From an uncultured Nitrospirota bacterium (GTDB taxonomy: Bacteria; Nitrospirota; Nitrospiria; Nitrospirales; UBA8639): DNA of 64,000 bases. Shown here piece after piece: positions 7,893-16,123 of this stretch. How positions within the stretch are numbered: the first letter of the stretch is position 1; every line of letters begins with the position of its first letter. Where the stretch lies: contig CAKZPV010000050.1 of the NCBI GenBank assembly GCA_937139405.1, positions 62,001 through 126,000 on the forward strand, given 5' to 3'. The position numbers were made by a program, and so were the translations under genes. The notes under the pieces are model-generated. The model had not been told where the DNA came from. It did not search any database and saw only the letters and a list, made by a program, of their open reading frames with translations.

Positions 7893-9134
7893 ATGCATAA
7901 AGGGATGATTACCAAAACGCGGTTTCTTTTTCCCACTTTCGCTGTTGTGGGGTGTATGCTTGCGGTAACCATGTTGGTTGTGTATCTGCCCGCGGCAATA
8001 GCGGCCAAAAAACCTATGGAAAAAGCTTTTCCAAGCTCCGAAAAATGCAAACGCTGTCATCTCCGAGTCTTTGAAGAATATGAAGCCTCAGCTCAATCGC
8101 GCTCCATTGTCACGGCGCCATTTCGAATGACGTTGGAACGGTACTTGGCCAAAGCGGACAAGAAAGACCAGGCGATGTGTTTTCAATGCCATGCTCCGCA
8201 CATTGCGGAATATCCTGAGCTCTTGCCTCGGTTCATCAAAGAAGTACAATCCAAAGATCCTCACATGGATGGAGTTGGGTGCCCGCAGTGTCATTTGATT
8301 CATGATGTTGATGCCAAAATGCATCCTCCTGTCCCAACGTTTCAATTGGGAAAAACTATTTTTGGAGGCTATGACAAAGCCGCGGAAAATTTAGCCCATC
8401 AATCTGAAAAACTTGAATTGTTTCGGGATTCTCAATTTTGTGTGACCTGTCATGATTCGTTGCCTCAAACATCACAAGCAGCCAAAGACCTTCCCGGTTG
8501 GTTGGGCGATTGGAAAACGTCAGAAACCGAGAAGAATGGGCAACCCTGTCAGTCTTGTCATATGCCAGAAGCGGTTGCTGAATCAGCCAATGGCGAAAAA
8601 ATTAGGAAAGTGGCTAATCATAGTTTTCCTGGAAGGTTTGGAAAAGTCCGCGCTGAAGCCGTTGAGCTGGATTTTTCAACTTCAGTGAAAGGAAAAACCT
8701 CTCAGGTGGATGTGACGATCAAAAGTCTCGTCCCTCATAATTTGCCGTTGCCTCATCCTGGATGGTCTCGAGTGGTCGTAGACTTGGCAATTAAAGGGAA
8801 GAATCTGAAAACGGTCTATAGCGAACAGCGGTTTTATCAACGCGTGTTTGGGGGGGTAGATGGCAAAGAGACGGTGTTAGATTTTGAAGCAAAAAAAGTC
8901 TTACAAGATACCCTTCTCAAGCCAGAAGAAACCCGCATAGAAAAATTTACGTTCCCCACACCCAAAGACGCCCCTTCCATGGACGTTGTCGTCACACTGA
9001 CCTATGCACCTGTTCATGGGCCCAAAGATTTTCTGAAGGCTATTGAGCAGGATGCCCCTCTCGGTCAAAAAGACCGTGCCTTCCAAACGGTTCAAATCGC
9101 GCAAAAAAAGACGAATGTGCTTCTCAAGAAATAG
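7893..9134 (+). CDS. Pentahaem cytochrome c, paralogue of the preceding gene
   Basis: A 413-residue exported multihaem protein. The signal segment is about residues 9-32 (ending IAAKK). Five CXXCH motifs follow: CKRCH, CFQCH, CPQCH, CVTCH and CQSCH. Their order, the segment FGGYDKAAENLAHQ before the fourth haem (FGPYAEPEENLVHP in its neighbour), the extra histidine (NHSFPG) and a C-terminal beta domain with LPHPGW all parallel the upstream cytochrome, so the two arose by duplication. AAAGGAAAAGG lies just before the ATG. Probably a periplasmic electron-transfer partner or half of a heterodimer with its neighbour; the substrate cannot be read from sequence. Confidence 0.9.
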   Translation: MHKGMITKTRFLFPTFAVVGCMLAVTMLVVYLPAAIAAKKPMEKAFPSSEKCKRCHLRVFEEYEASAQSRSIVTAPFRMTLERYLAKADKKDQAMCFQCHAPHIAEYPELLPRFIKEVQSKDPHMDGVGCPQCHLIHDVDAKMHPPVPTFQLGKTIFGGYDKAAENLAHQSEKLELFRDSQFCVTCHDSLPQTSQAAKDLPGWLGDWKTSETEKNGQPCQSCHMPEAVAESANGEKIRKVANHSFPGRFGKVRAEAVELDFSTSVKGKTSQVDVTIKSLVPHNLPLPHPGWSRVVVDLAIKGKNLKTVYSEQRFYQRVFGGVDGKETVLDFEAKKVLQDTLLKPEETRIEKFTFPTPKDAPSMDVVVTLTYAPVHGPKDFLKAIEQDAPLGQKDRAFQTVQIAQKKTNVLLKK

Positions 9135-9632
9135 CGATAATTCCTTCCAGGTTTGCTCTTCGTAACAAAGGCTTCGCACCTACGTTCTCTCTCAATCTTT
9201 CCCATTATGGGCTTGTTGAATATTTCGGATCAGACCGAATGTATGGTTCTAATCCTATAGCTTTACGATGTGTATCAAGAATTCGTCTTGGGGGTTGCGA
9301 GTCAAGAAACGTTGGCCGGTGAAAACATCTCATGTGTGTCACCCATGATTGCGTCAACGTGCTTTTCTTGTTACCGGGTATTGCCCGACCAGTGTTGAAC
9401 TAGGGGGATCAAACATGTGCAGTGCTCCACATGTATGGGCGAAAAACCATATATTCTGTATGATCCGAGCCGTGCTGATATGAAACAATAGTCCGATCAT
9501 CAATTATTCGGTGACATTTCGCAAACGTGTGGTTGTGAAAATCACTACAGATTGCAGTATTTTATGACTAGCAGTATTATCCGGAAAAACTAGATACTAA
9601 CCTGTTAGGATTAAATTGGAGTCCATCTCGTT
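9135..9632. other. About 500 bases without a gene; hairpin and short direct repeats
   Basis: No tRNA or plausible coding sequence was seen. The region holds a 5-bp stem at 9224-9239 (TTCGG/CCGAA), a 7-bp inverted repeat at 9413-9434 (ACATGTG and CACATGT around an 8-base loop), and two copies of GCAGTATT at 9554-9561 and 9571-9578, 17 bases apart, close to the start of the FRG gene. These may be regulator sites. The stretch separates the redox group from an accessory-looking gene. Confidence 0.4.
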
Positions 9633-10409
9633 GTGGAAAATCATGAAATTCAAAACTGGGAATCTTGGAAATCAGAGATTTCAAAAGTAAGATCCAATGA
9701 ATCGAGATTGAAGACTGAAGATAGATATATATCGAGTTTGCTTTTTCGAGGGCATAGAGGTGGGAGCTGGAAATTAGAATCCACTTTGGAACGCAAGGGA
9801 ATTGAACTGCCAGCCATAAATTCGTTTTCGACGCAAATCAAAGAAATTAAGCTTGCATTTGAGTCGTATATGGGGTCTAACTGGTCATCGGAATTCAAAG
9901 CCAGTGATGCACCGTCCCCGCCTGAAGATTACGAATTCATGGTATATCTCCGTCATCATGGTTACCCCACACCTTTGCTTGATTGGAGCAGATCACCGTA
10001 CATTGCTTCCTTCTTCGCGTTTCAGTATCCAAGCTTAGAAAACACTGTTGCGGTTTACTCATTCAGAGAGTACGCTGGTGGAGTTAAAAGCGGATGTGCA
10101 AATGATTCAAGTGTTGTTGGCTGTGGTCCAATAATACGAACTCATAAAAGGCATTATATCCAGCAGGCAGAATACACGTATTGCAGGAAGAAGGTTGGTG
10201 AGGATTGGTATTATTCGGGCCATGAGAAAGCGTTAAATAAAAGCAGCGGAGACCAAGATATCTTACAAAAATATTTGCTGCCGGCATGCATTAGAAGTGA
10301 GGTGCTGGCTGAACTAGATTCCATGAATATAAATGCGTATACATTGTACGGATCGGAGGAGGGTCTTGCGGAAATGTTGGCAAATAGAGAGTACAGATAT
10401 AAATCCTAA
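9633..10409 (+). CDS. FRG-domain protein
   Basis: A 258-residue protein with the FRG signature: LLFRGH near residue 37 and HHGYPTPLLDWSRSPYIA near residue 109, followed by a hydrophobic helix FFAFQYP. FRG domains (named for Phe-Arg-Gly) occur in small accessory proteins, often close to mobile or defence genes, and their biochemical activity is not settled. The GTG start has GGAG about 11 bases upstream. The gene stands alone, with 498 bases of non-coding DNA before it and a convergent ilvD after it, and its composition looks more AT-rich than its neighbours. These points suggest acquisition by transfer, as inference. Confidence 0.8.
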   Translation: MENHEIQNWESWKSEISKVRSNESRLKTEDRYISSLLFRGHRGGSWKLESTLERKGIELPAINSFSTQIKEIKLAFESYMGSNWSSEFKASDAPSPPEDYEFMVYLRHHGYPTPLLDWSRSPYIASFFAFQYPSLENTVAVYSFREYAGGVKSGCANDSSVVGCGPIIRTHKRHYIQQAEYTYCRKKVGEDWYYSGHEKALNKSSGDQDILQKYLLPACIRSEVLAELDSMNINAYTLYGSEEGLAEMLANREYRYKS

Positions 10410-10536
10410 CATTGCCATAAACTCGGATGCATTTTTCTTTCGCTTTACTCACTTTAAACGCGCGCTGATTACGGCTCGCGTTCAGCATTTTCACGGCGCT
10501 ACGTGGAATAGGTCAGTAGCCTTATAAATTTAATCT

Positions 10537-12210
10537 TCAACTTGTGACGGCGCCTTGGGAGGCTGAGGACACTAGCTTGGCGTATTTGGCCATGACGCCA
10601 CTCGTATAGCGTGGTGTGGGCGGGGTCCATGTTTTGAGCCGAGTTTGGATGTCCTGATCCGATAGTTCCACATCTAATCGTCGATTGGTGATATCCATGT
10701 TGATGATGTCTCCGTTTTGCACTGCGGCGATGGGGCCACCTTTCGCCGCTTCGGGTGCGACATGTCCTGCCATGAGGCCGTGGGTTGCGCCGGAAAAACG
10801 TCCATCGGTTAAGAGAGTGACGGATTCACCCAACCCTGCTCCAACAATGGCGCTAGTGACGCCTAACATTTCCCGCATACCTGGCCCACCTTGTGGGCCT
10901 TCGTAACGAATGACGACAACATCACCGGCTTCGATGCCTCCCAGTTGAACGGCTTTAAATGCGTCTTCTTCGCATTCGAAGACTTTGGCTGGGCCTTTAT
11001 GGGTTAATTTTTTATGCCCTGCCACTTTCACCACACAGCCGTCAGGGGCCAAATTGCCTTTTAAGATAACCAGGCCTCCTGATGGTTTGATAGGATTGGC
11101 AACTCTATGGAGGACCTGTTGGCCTGCTGTTTCTTTGGCTGAGGCGGCTTCCTCTTTGAGAGATCGGCCGGTGACTGTGATTTGCTCTCCTTGTAGATGG
11201 CCTGCCTCCAAGAGCCATTTGGCTACTAGTGGAGTTCCACCTGCTTGATAGAGATCGGCTGCCATATACTGCCCACCTGGCTTCAAGTCTGCTAATAACG
11301 GTACTTTCCGGTTGATCGTATCGAAGTCATCGATAGTCAGCGGAACCGACAGCTCATGGGCAATAGACAGTAAATGCAGCACCCCATTTGTGGAACCGCC
11401 AGTGGTGGCAATGGCGGCAATAGCATTTTCCAGAGCTGGGCGTGTGATGATGTCTCGCGGCCGCAGATTCTTTTTCAACATGTTGATCAAGAGTTTTCCG
11501 CATTCTTTCGATACCTCATGTTTCTTGGGATCGAGTGCAGGAATACCGTTGAAGCCCATGGGCGAAATACCTAAAAATTCAAACGCAATGGCCATTGTAT
11601 TGGCTGTAAACTGACCTCCGCAGGCTCCCGCTCCAGGGCAGGCGCGTCGTTCTAATTCAGTGAGTTCTTCGGTGCTCATCTTCCCTCGAGAATGTGAGCC
11701 GACAGCCTCGAAGACGTCTTGAATCGAGACAGGTTTGCCATGGAATTCTCCGGGCATGATGGAGCCTCCATAAAGCATGAGTGAAGGAAGATTGAGACGG
11801 GCTAAGGCCATCACGCAGCCTGGGATAGTTTTATCACAACCTGAGATAGCGATGACGCCATCAAAGAGGTGTCCACGGACCGCGAGTTCGATGGAATCTG
11901 CAACAACCTCTCGGCTGATGAGCGAGGCTTTCATGCCTTCTGTGCCCATGCTGATGCCATCGGAGACGACGATGGTGTTGAATTCGATCGGTGTGCCACC
12001 GGCATCGCGAATCCCTTCTTTGATGCTGGCGGCCAGCTCGCGGAGATGATAGTTGCAAGGTGTGACCTCCGACCAGGTGTTGGCCACAGCGATCAGTGGT
12101 TTATTGAAGTCCTCATCCACCAAGCCGACGGCTCGTAACATGGCACGGGCGGGTGCTCGGTCGGGTCCTTCTGTTAAGGTTTTGCTATTATGTTTGAGAG
12201 ATTCAGCCAT
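10537..12210 (-). CDS. ilvD: Dihydroxy-acid dehydratase
   Basis: A 557-residue IlvD/Edd-family enzyme that converts 2,3-dihydroxy-isovalerate and 2,3-dihydroxy-3-methylvalerate to the 2-oxoacids in valine and isoleucine synthesis. The iron-sulfur and Mg2+ site motifs are all present: TPCNYHL (about residue 51), SGCDKTIPG (about residue 123) and [17 protein letters not shown] (about residue 190). The C-terminal part has [16 protein letters not shown]. Length is normal for the family. AAAAAGGAG lies about 8 bases before the ATG. It stands alone, with no other ilv gene nearby. Confidence 0.96.
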   Translation of the reverse strand: MAESLKHNSKTLTEGPDRAPARAMLRAVGLVDEDFNKPLIAVANTWSEVTPCNYHLRELAASIKEGIRDAGGTPIEFNTIVVSDGISMGTEGMKASLISREVVADSIELAVRGHLFDGVIAISGCDKTIPGCVMALARLNLPSLMLYGGSIMPGEFHGKPVSIQDVFEAVGSHSRGKMSTEELTELERRACPGAGACGGQFTANTMAIAFEFLGISPMGFNGIPALDPKKHEVSKECGKLLINMLKKNLRPRDIITRPALENAIAAIATTGGSTNGVLHLLSIAHELSVPLTIDDFDTINRKVPLLADLKPGGQYMAADLYQAGGTPLVAKWLLEAGHLQGEQITVTGRSLKEEAASAKETAGQQVLHRVANPIKPSGGLVILKGNLAPDGCVVKVAGHKKLTHKGPAKVFECEEDAFKAVQLGGIEAGDVVVIRYEGPQGGPGMREMLGVTSAIVGAGLGESVTLLTDGRFSGATHGLMAGHVAPEAAKGGPIAAVQNGDIINMDITNRRLDVELSDQDIQTRLKTWTPPTPRYTSGVMAKYAKLVSSASQGAVTS

Positions 12211-12401
12211 GAATGAGAACTCCTTTTTGGTCTATGATTTGATGCAAGCTTTGTGAGTAAGTCTGTGAGGATGCGTTTCAAGTTATTTATGAAGACAACG
12301 CGCGTAACCTAGGGCTTACGCCAGAAATACCTGTCAAAATTTGAATGTCTCATAACTGTAATGAAGGGGTCAATGCGGCGAAATCGTTTCTTTTCTGTGG
12401 C

Positions 12402-13307
12402 TTATCTCGCCGGTTGAGATGGCGTGACCGAGGTAAGGTAGTTTTGCAAACGGTGTTTCCCAGATTCTCCTGCGGTAGACGGTGTGCTGAGTATGAGCCA
12501 ATAAGGGTTTGGAAATTGGTACGTATCATCATGGCGATGTGCATCGAGAAAATCTCGTAATCGGGGGTGTTGTCGCCATTTTGGGAGTGGAGTGGTATCC
12601 ATCACGCTTTGTTGGAGATATTGTTCTAGCAGGCGATCTTCTCTAATCGAAATGGTGTGGGTACAGGGTAGCTCGCGGATGATATTCGTGGCTCCCAGTT
12701 CTTCTAACATCACCACGACGGATTCTGCTGAGAGGTAGGGTGGTGGCGTGTATTCAGCACAATGTTCATAAAACAATTGATGGATTTGAGGAAAAAAAGC
12801 TTGGTGCTTGGCTAATACAAAGCAGGCGGTGCCTCGTGTAGGATGAAGGGTTCTGAGGAGCTGTTGAAGTGCCATGTGCAAATGGGCTTGTTCAAGGCAA
12901 TATAATGATTGGATAGCCCAGGCGACATCATAAGTTCCAGTCTCGAGGACCTCTTGGGAATGTTCTAAGGTTGTTTGCCAACCATGTCGTGGGAGAAACG
13001 GTGCCTTGAGTGTTTCTTGACATGTGGCGAGACAATAATGGGAAGGATCAAGATAGTCGTATTGAATACGAAGTGTGACGGGTAATTGTGGCTGAAGCAT
13101 TTTGGGGAACCGTCCCGTTCCACAACCCACATCCAGTAATTGAAAATCTTCATGCTGTGTAAAAAACATTTTTTGCCAATTGATGGCTGCAATCAGTTGG
13201 GTGTAGTCATGCTCGACAATCTTGAACCATGCCTCGGGCTGTAGCACTCCTTTTTGGTAATATTGTAAAGAACGTTGGAGATTTGTGTTGAGGTTTGGAG
13301 GTGTCAT
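12402..13307 (-). CDS. Class I SAM-dependent methyltransferase
   Basis: From the ATG at 13307 (AAGG six bases upstream) this is 301 residues; a TTG ten codons earlier is less likely. SAM-binding motif I is LLDVGCGTGRFP at about residue 57 and an acidic motif (YDYLDPSH) follows. The middle region (YDVAWAIQSLYCLEQAHLHMALQQL) matches motif IV and the helix that follows in type-11-like methyltransferases. Substrate unknown. Its start codon shares the bases CATG with a possible start of the divergent gene on the + strand. It points the same way as ilvD but 191 bases away, so co-transcription is uncertain. Confidence 0.8.
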   Translation of the reverse strand: MTPPNLNTNLQRSLQYYQKGVLQPEAWFKIVEHDYTQLIAAINWQKMFFTQHEDFQLLDVGCGTGRFPKMLQPQLPVTLRIQYDYLDPSHYCLATCQETLKAPFLPRHGWQTTLEHSQEVLETGTYDVAWAIQSLYCLEQAHLHMALQQLLRTLHPTRGTACFVLAKHQAFFPQIHQLFYEHCAEYTPPPYLSAESVVVMLEELGATNIIRELPCTHTISIREDRLLEQYLQQSVMDTTPLPKWRQHPRLRDFLDAHRHDDTYQFPNPYWLILSTPSTAGESGKHRLQNYLTSVTPSQPAR

Positions 13308-14046
13308 GAGTAACCTTACTCTTGATGGAGTCAACAAGAGTCATCGTAACCCTGTCAGGTTTGTAGGGACAACCCAGAAAGGGTGGCCAACGTTTTTCGA
13401 TTCTCACGATACTCGGGTGTGCGTTTGGGAGAGCATATGCTTAGTTGTGGTAATAATTAATTTAGTGCTGTATCCAAGCCAAGGGGAAACGAGAGAGTTT
13501 CCTGCCGACTTGGCACAGCAATACGTGAGTCCTGAGCTGGCAGCGTTGAACTCACACCGTGTGTTTTTGGTGTCAGAACGGGCCAGTTCTGCCATGGTGA
13601 AAACCATCATGACATTGTTGGCTACACTTGATGAAGCGGAGGTTTTGCCATCTGAAGGAACGGCTCAAGCGAATCAAGTGATTCATGGGGTTATCCAATT
13701 ACAATCAGCTCTTATGAAATCACCATCTCCTGAGTTAGCAGCCTATTGGATGGCAGCTGAAGCTCATTGGACGAGTCAGCGTAATGACAGACAAGATGGA
13801 GTGTTGAGACGAGAAGGTTTGACGACTGAGGTTTTGGCTGCGTTGATTCTTTGGGATGAAGAGCATCCAATGTGGAAAGACCAGAAGGTGGTTTCAGCAA
13901 TGCAAGCGTTTAATGTGACCCATGAAGATTGGTTGTTCATGGTTAACCTCTTTCATCAAGCCAATATGGTGTTTCGTGAACAAGGGCGCTCCATTCACAA
14001 GGTCTACGATACATGGCGAGTGAACCTATCAGGTGGGGAGTCTTAA
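13306..14046 (+). CDS. Hypothetical exported protein
   Basis: Not recognised. Start choices: ATG at 13306 (GGAGG four bases upstream, 246 residues) or GTG at 13417, which would put the hydrophobic segment ICLVVVIINLVLYPSQGE at the very N-terminus as a normal signal peptide and avoid overlap with the divergent methyltransferase. The mature part is mostly helical (LALNSHRVFLVSERASSAMVKT-like stretches, then ELAAYWMAAEAHW), with no cysteine motif or known domain. It is convergent with the oxidoreductase gene that ends 12 bases downstream. Probably periplasmic; function unknown. Confidence 0.6.
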   Translation: MSNLTLDGVNKSHRNPVRFVGTTQKGWPTFFDSHDTRVCVWESICLVVVIINLVLYPSQGETREFPADLAQQYVSPELAALNSHRVFLVSERASSAMVKTIMTLLATLDEAEVLPSEGTAQANQVIHGVIQLQSALMKSPSPELAAYWMAAEAHWTSQRNDRQDGVLRREGLTTEVLAALILWDEEHPMWKDQKVVSAMQAFNVTHEDWLFMVNLFHQANMVFREQGRSIHKVYDTWRVNLSGGES

Positions 14047-14058
14047 TCTACGGTGGTT

Positions 14059-15030
14059 TTATTGCTGAAAATGGACTGGTTGTTTGGTATATGCTGCCTG
14101 ATAACAGGCCTCAGCGAGTTCCACTGCCCGAAGGCCATCTTCTCCAGTAATGGGAACCGGTTCACCTGTTTCTAGGGCCTGAAAAAAATCCTTGAGTATT
14201 AGTACGATCGTGGGGGTAGCTGGTATGAATTCTTCAGAAACGAGTTTTTCGTTTTCAAAGGTTTGTAGCAGGCCTTTTGTCCAATCACCTCGAATGCGTC
14301 CTTTTGTCCCAATAATTTCAATGTGGGTGACTCGTTCTGTACTGACTCTGCCGATATCTAAATGACAAGAAAGCCCTGAACCAGTCGAGATGGTAATCTT
14401 CGCATGCCTCTCAGGTAAGTTAGAAGAAGAACGAGTCATGTTCGCGGATACTGTAAGCGGCTCTTTCGGTATCATGCTACGAACCCAGTCCAACAGATGG
14501 ATGCCGAACTCTAAGAGAACTCCGTGAACGTTTCTTCTTTCCCCATTGGTCTCTGGCTGTTCTTCCAAGTGCATAGTTCCGCTTAAAGACTTCCAGGGGC
14601 CAAGGCTTTGGGCAATTTCTTGCAGTTTTCGAATGATCGGTTCGTATCTCAATGTATGCCCAGTCATAAGGGGAATGCCGGCTTGAGCGGCAGCTTCAAC
14701 GAGGTACTTCCCTTCCTGAGAATTCAAAGCGAGTGGTTTTTCGAGGAGAACAGCCTTTTGGCATTGTATCGCCTTCAAAGCGATTGGGACATTTAAGGCA
14801 GGTGGGGTGACGATCAGCACAGCTTTGATTGCCGGGTTGGCGACAAGGTTCCGATAGTCTGGGAAGAATTGAATATGGTGCTGAGCTGCTTGTCGATATC
14901 CTTCTTCTACTTGGCGGCGGCTAATGGCTATGAGTTTGCCGCCAGTTTCTTGATCAATGAGATGACGAAAATATCGACTACCGTGCCGTCCAAGTCCAAT
15001 GAGTCCTACTGGGATCGGTGTGTTCAGCAT
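14059..15030 (-). CDS. Gfo/Idh/MocA-family oxidoreductase
   Basis: A 323-residue NAD(P)-dependent sugar or cyclitol dehydrogenase-like protein. The Rossmann motif GLIGLGRHGSRYF lies at residues 9-21, followed by the family motif LEKPLALNSQEG near residue 97, whose EKP lysine is the usual catalytic or nicotinamide-binding residue. A C-terminal alpha/beta domain begins near residue 125. The substrate cannot be read. A hypothetical gene lies 53 bases upstream on the same strand and may be co-transcribed. Enzymes of this family often make sugar nucleotides, consistent with the envelope genes further along, but that link is only by proximity. Confidence 0.87.
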   Translation of the reverse strand: MLNTPIPVGLIGLGRHGSRYFRHLIDQETGGKLIAISRRQVEEGYRQAAQHHIQFFPDYRNLVANPAIKAVLIVTPPALNVPIALKAIQCQKAVLLEKPLALNSQEGKYLVEAAAQAGIPLMTGHTLRYEPIIRKLQEIAQSLGPWKSLSGTMHLEEQPETNGERRNVHGVLLEFGIHLLDWVRSMIPKEPLTVSANMTRSSSNLPERHAKITISTGSGLSCHLDIGRVSTERVTHIEIIGTKGRIRGDWTKGLLQTFENEKLVSEEFIPATPTIVLILKDFFQALETGEPVPITGEDGLRAVELAEACYQAAYTKQPVHFQQ

Positions 15031-15083
15031 TTAGTCCTGAAGTGTTTTGGTTGTGAAGAGAACGTTGAGTTCATTTTTCAAGT

Positions 15084-15797
15084 TTATTCTATTCGGATAA
15101 AACAAACCGGATCTCCCACAAGCGCTGTTGGATAGGTGGTTTCTTCGATGTAATATGAGCGTTGATGCGATTTGCACCAATGTTCAACCCAGGGAAGTTC
15201 TTCGACCGATGTTGTGAGCCACCCTGGCTGAGTCAGTTTAGCCATGCAATTTGAAAACAATTGAATGCCTGCTTTCCGTTCAGTTGAAAAGGCTGAAGTG
15301 TCAAAGACCAGAGGGTCTGCCCGACCATATGAGAAAAGGACTGACAAATTTGGAAATTCTTCTGGGTCGTTCAAGACGCTCACGATCCACAGATGATCAA
15401 ATTGTCCTGTTGCGGACTCAGCCGAACCACAGAAAAATAATAGATCGATTTCTCCTCTAGCCTTGTTAAGAATGTGCACTTCTGGTTCGCGAAGATTATA
15501 AGGGCAGACTGTCCGATTTAATTCTAGGTGTTCCATGAATAGAGGGGGAATCTCGGGAACACCAGCGCCAACATATAAACTCCGTCCTTGCGGTGGCAGA
15601 CGGATTTTGAGGGCTTTGGCAATCGCGATCCCCATTTTCTGGCATGGTCCGCGGCGGTCTTCCCAAAATTCATCGCCGCCTTCATCGCAATAAATTTGTC
15701 CTAGACCGTTGTAGTCAAGGGATTGATAGATTTGCTTAATCTGTTGTGTCGTTTTTTTTGTGAGGCGAGATAGCCTCATAAGGTGTTGAGGAGACAT
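15084..15797 (-). CDS. Conserved-looking hypothetical protein
   Basis: A 237-residue soluble protein that I do not recognise. GRSLYVGAGVPEIPP near residue 74 resembles a glycine-rich SAM-binding loop, but the next acidic motif is unconvincing, so I do not call it a methyltransferase. It has seven or so cysteines spread through the chain and no signal peptide or membrane span. It is upstream of, and co-oriented with, the Gfo/Idh/MocA gene. Length and codon use look like a real gene. Confidence 0.65.
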   Translation of the reverse strand: MSPQHLMRLSRLTKKTTQQIKQIYQSLDYNGLGQIYCDEGGDEFWEDRRGPCQKMGIAIAKALKIRLPPQGRSLYVGAGVPEIPPLFMEHLELNRTVCPYNLREPEVHILNKARGEIDLLFFCGSAESATGQFDHLWIVSVLNDPEEFPNLSVLFSYGRADPLVFDTSAFSTERKAGIQLFSNCMAKLTQPGWLTTSVEELPWVEHWCKSHQRSYYIEETTYPTALVGDPVCFIRIE

Positions 15798-16123
15798 GGT
15801 GGTCAGTATTTTGTTCCTTTTTATTTCACATTTAACTAAGAAAGCAAAGGCTCATTTCTCTTGTAAAGCTTGACCAATGTATCGAATTGGTGTAATCATT
15901 AGCCTCTTTCTAAGAGGCATTCTTTACCCGAGATGTTTCATTCCTCACGCTGATGAAACTGTTTCTCTTTTGAGCTACCATTGCTTTTTCTCCTTTAGTC
16001 GAAGCTTAGGCGTTTCGAGCCCACGTTTTTTTCTAATTCACCCCCTCCAACAGTATTATTCAGGTTCAATGCGTTGCTTCGTGCTGAATGTGTTTTTCGA
16101 TATGCATGTGAAAGGTTAGACAC
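15798..16123. other. Intergenic region upstream of kdsD
   Basis: About 325 bases between divergent genes. An 80-codon frame at 15877-16119 has no ribosome-binding site and reads as chance hydrophobic sequence, so it is not called. The region contains the promoter-like element listed separately and presumably drives kdsD rightward and the hypothetical gene leftward. Confidence 0.5.
15870..15898 (+). promoter_or_regulatory. Sigma70-like promoter candidate for kdsD
   Basis: TTGACC at 15870-15875 and TAATCA at 15893-15898 are separated by exactly 17 bases, a good match to the housekeeping consensus spacing. The spacer carries a short dyad (CCAAT and ATTGG around 7 bases) that a regulator could occupy. 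It points towards kdsD, 225 bases away, which implies a long untranslated leader if used. Confidence 0.35.

Noticed and set aside
15877-16119. An 80-codon frame upstream of kdsD
   Set aside because: No ribosome-binding site, random-looking hydrophobic translation, and it overlaps the promoter candidate.
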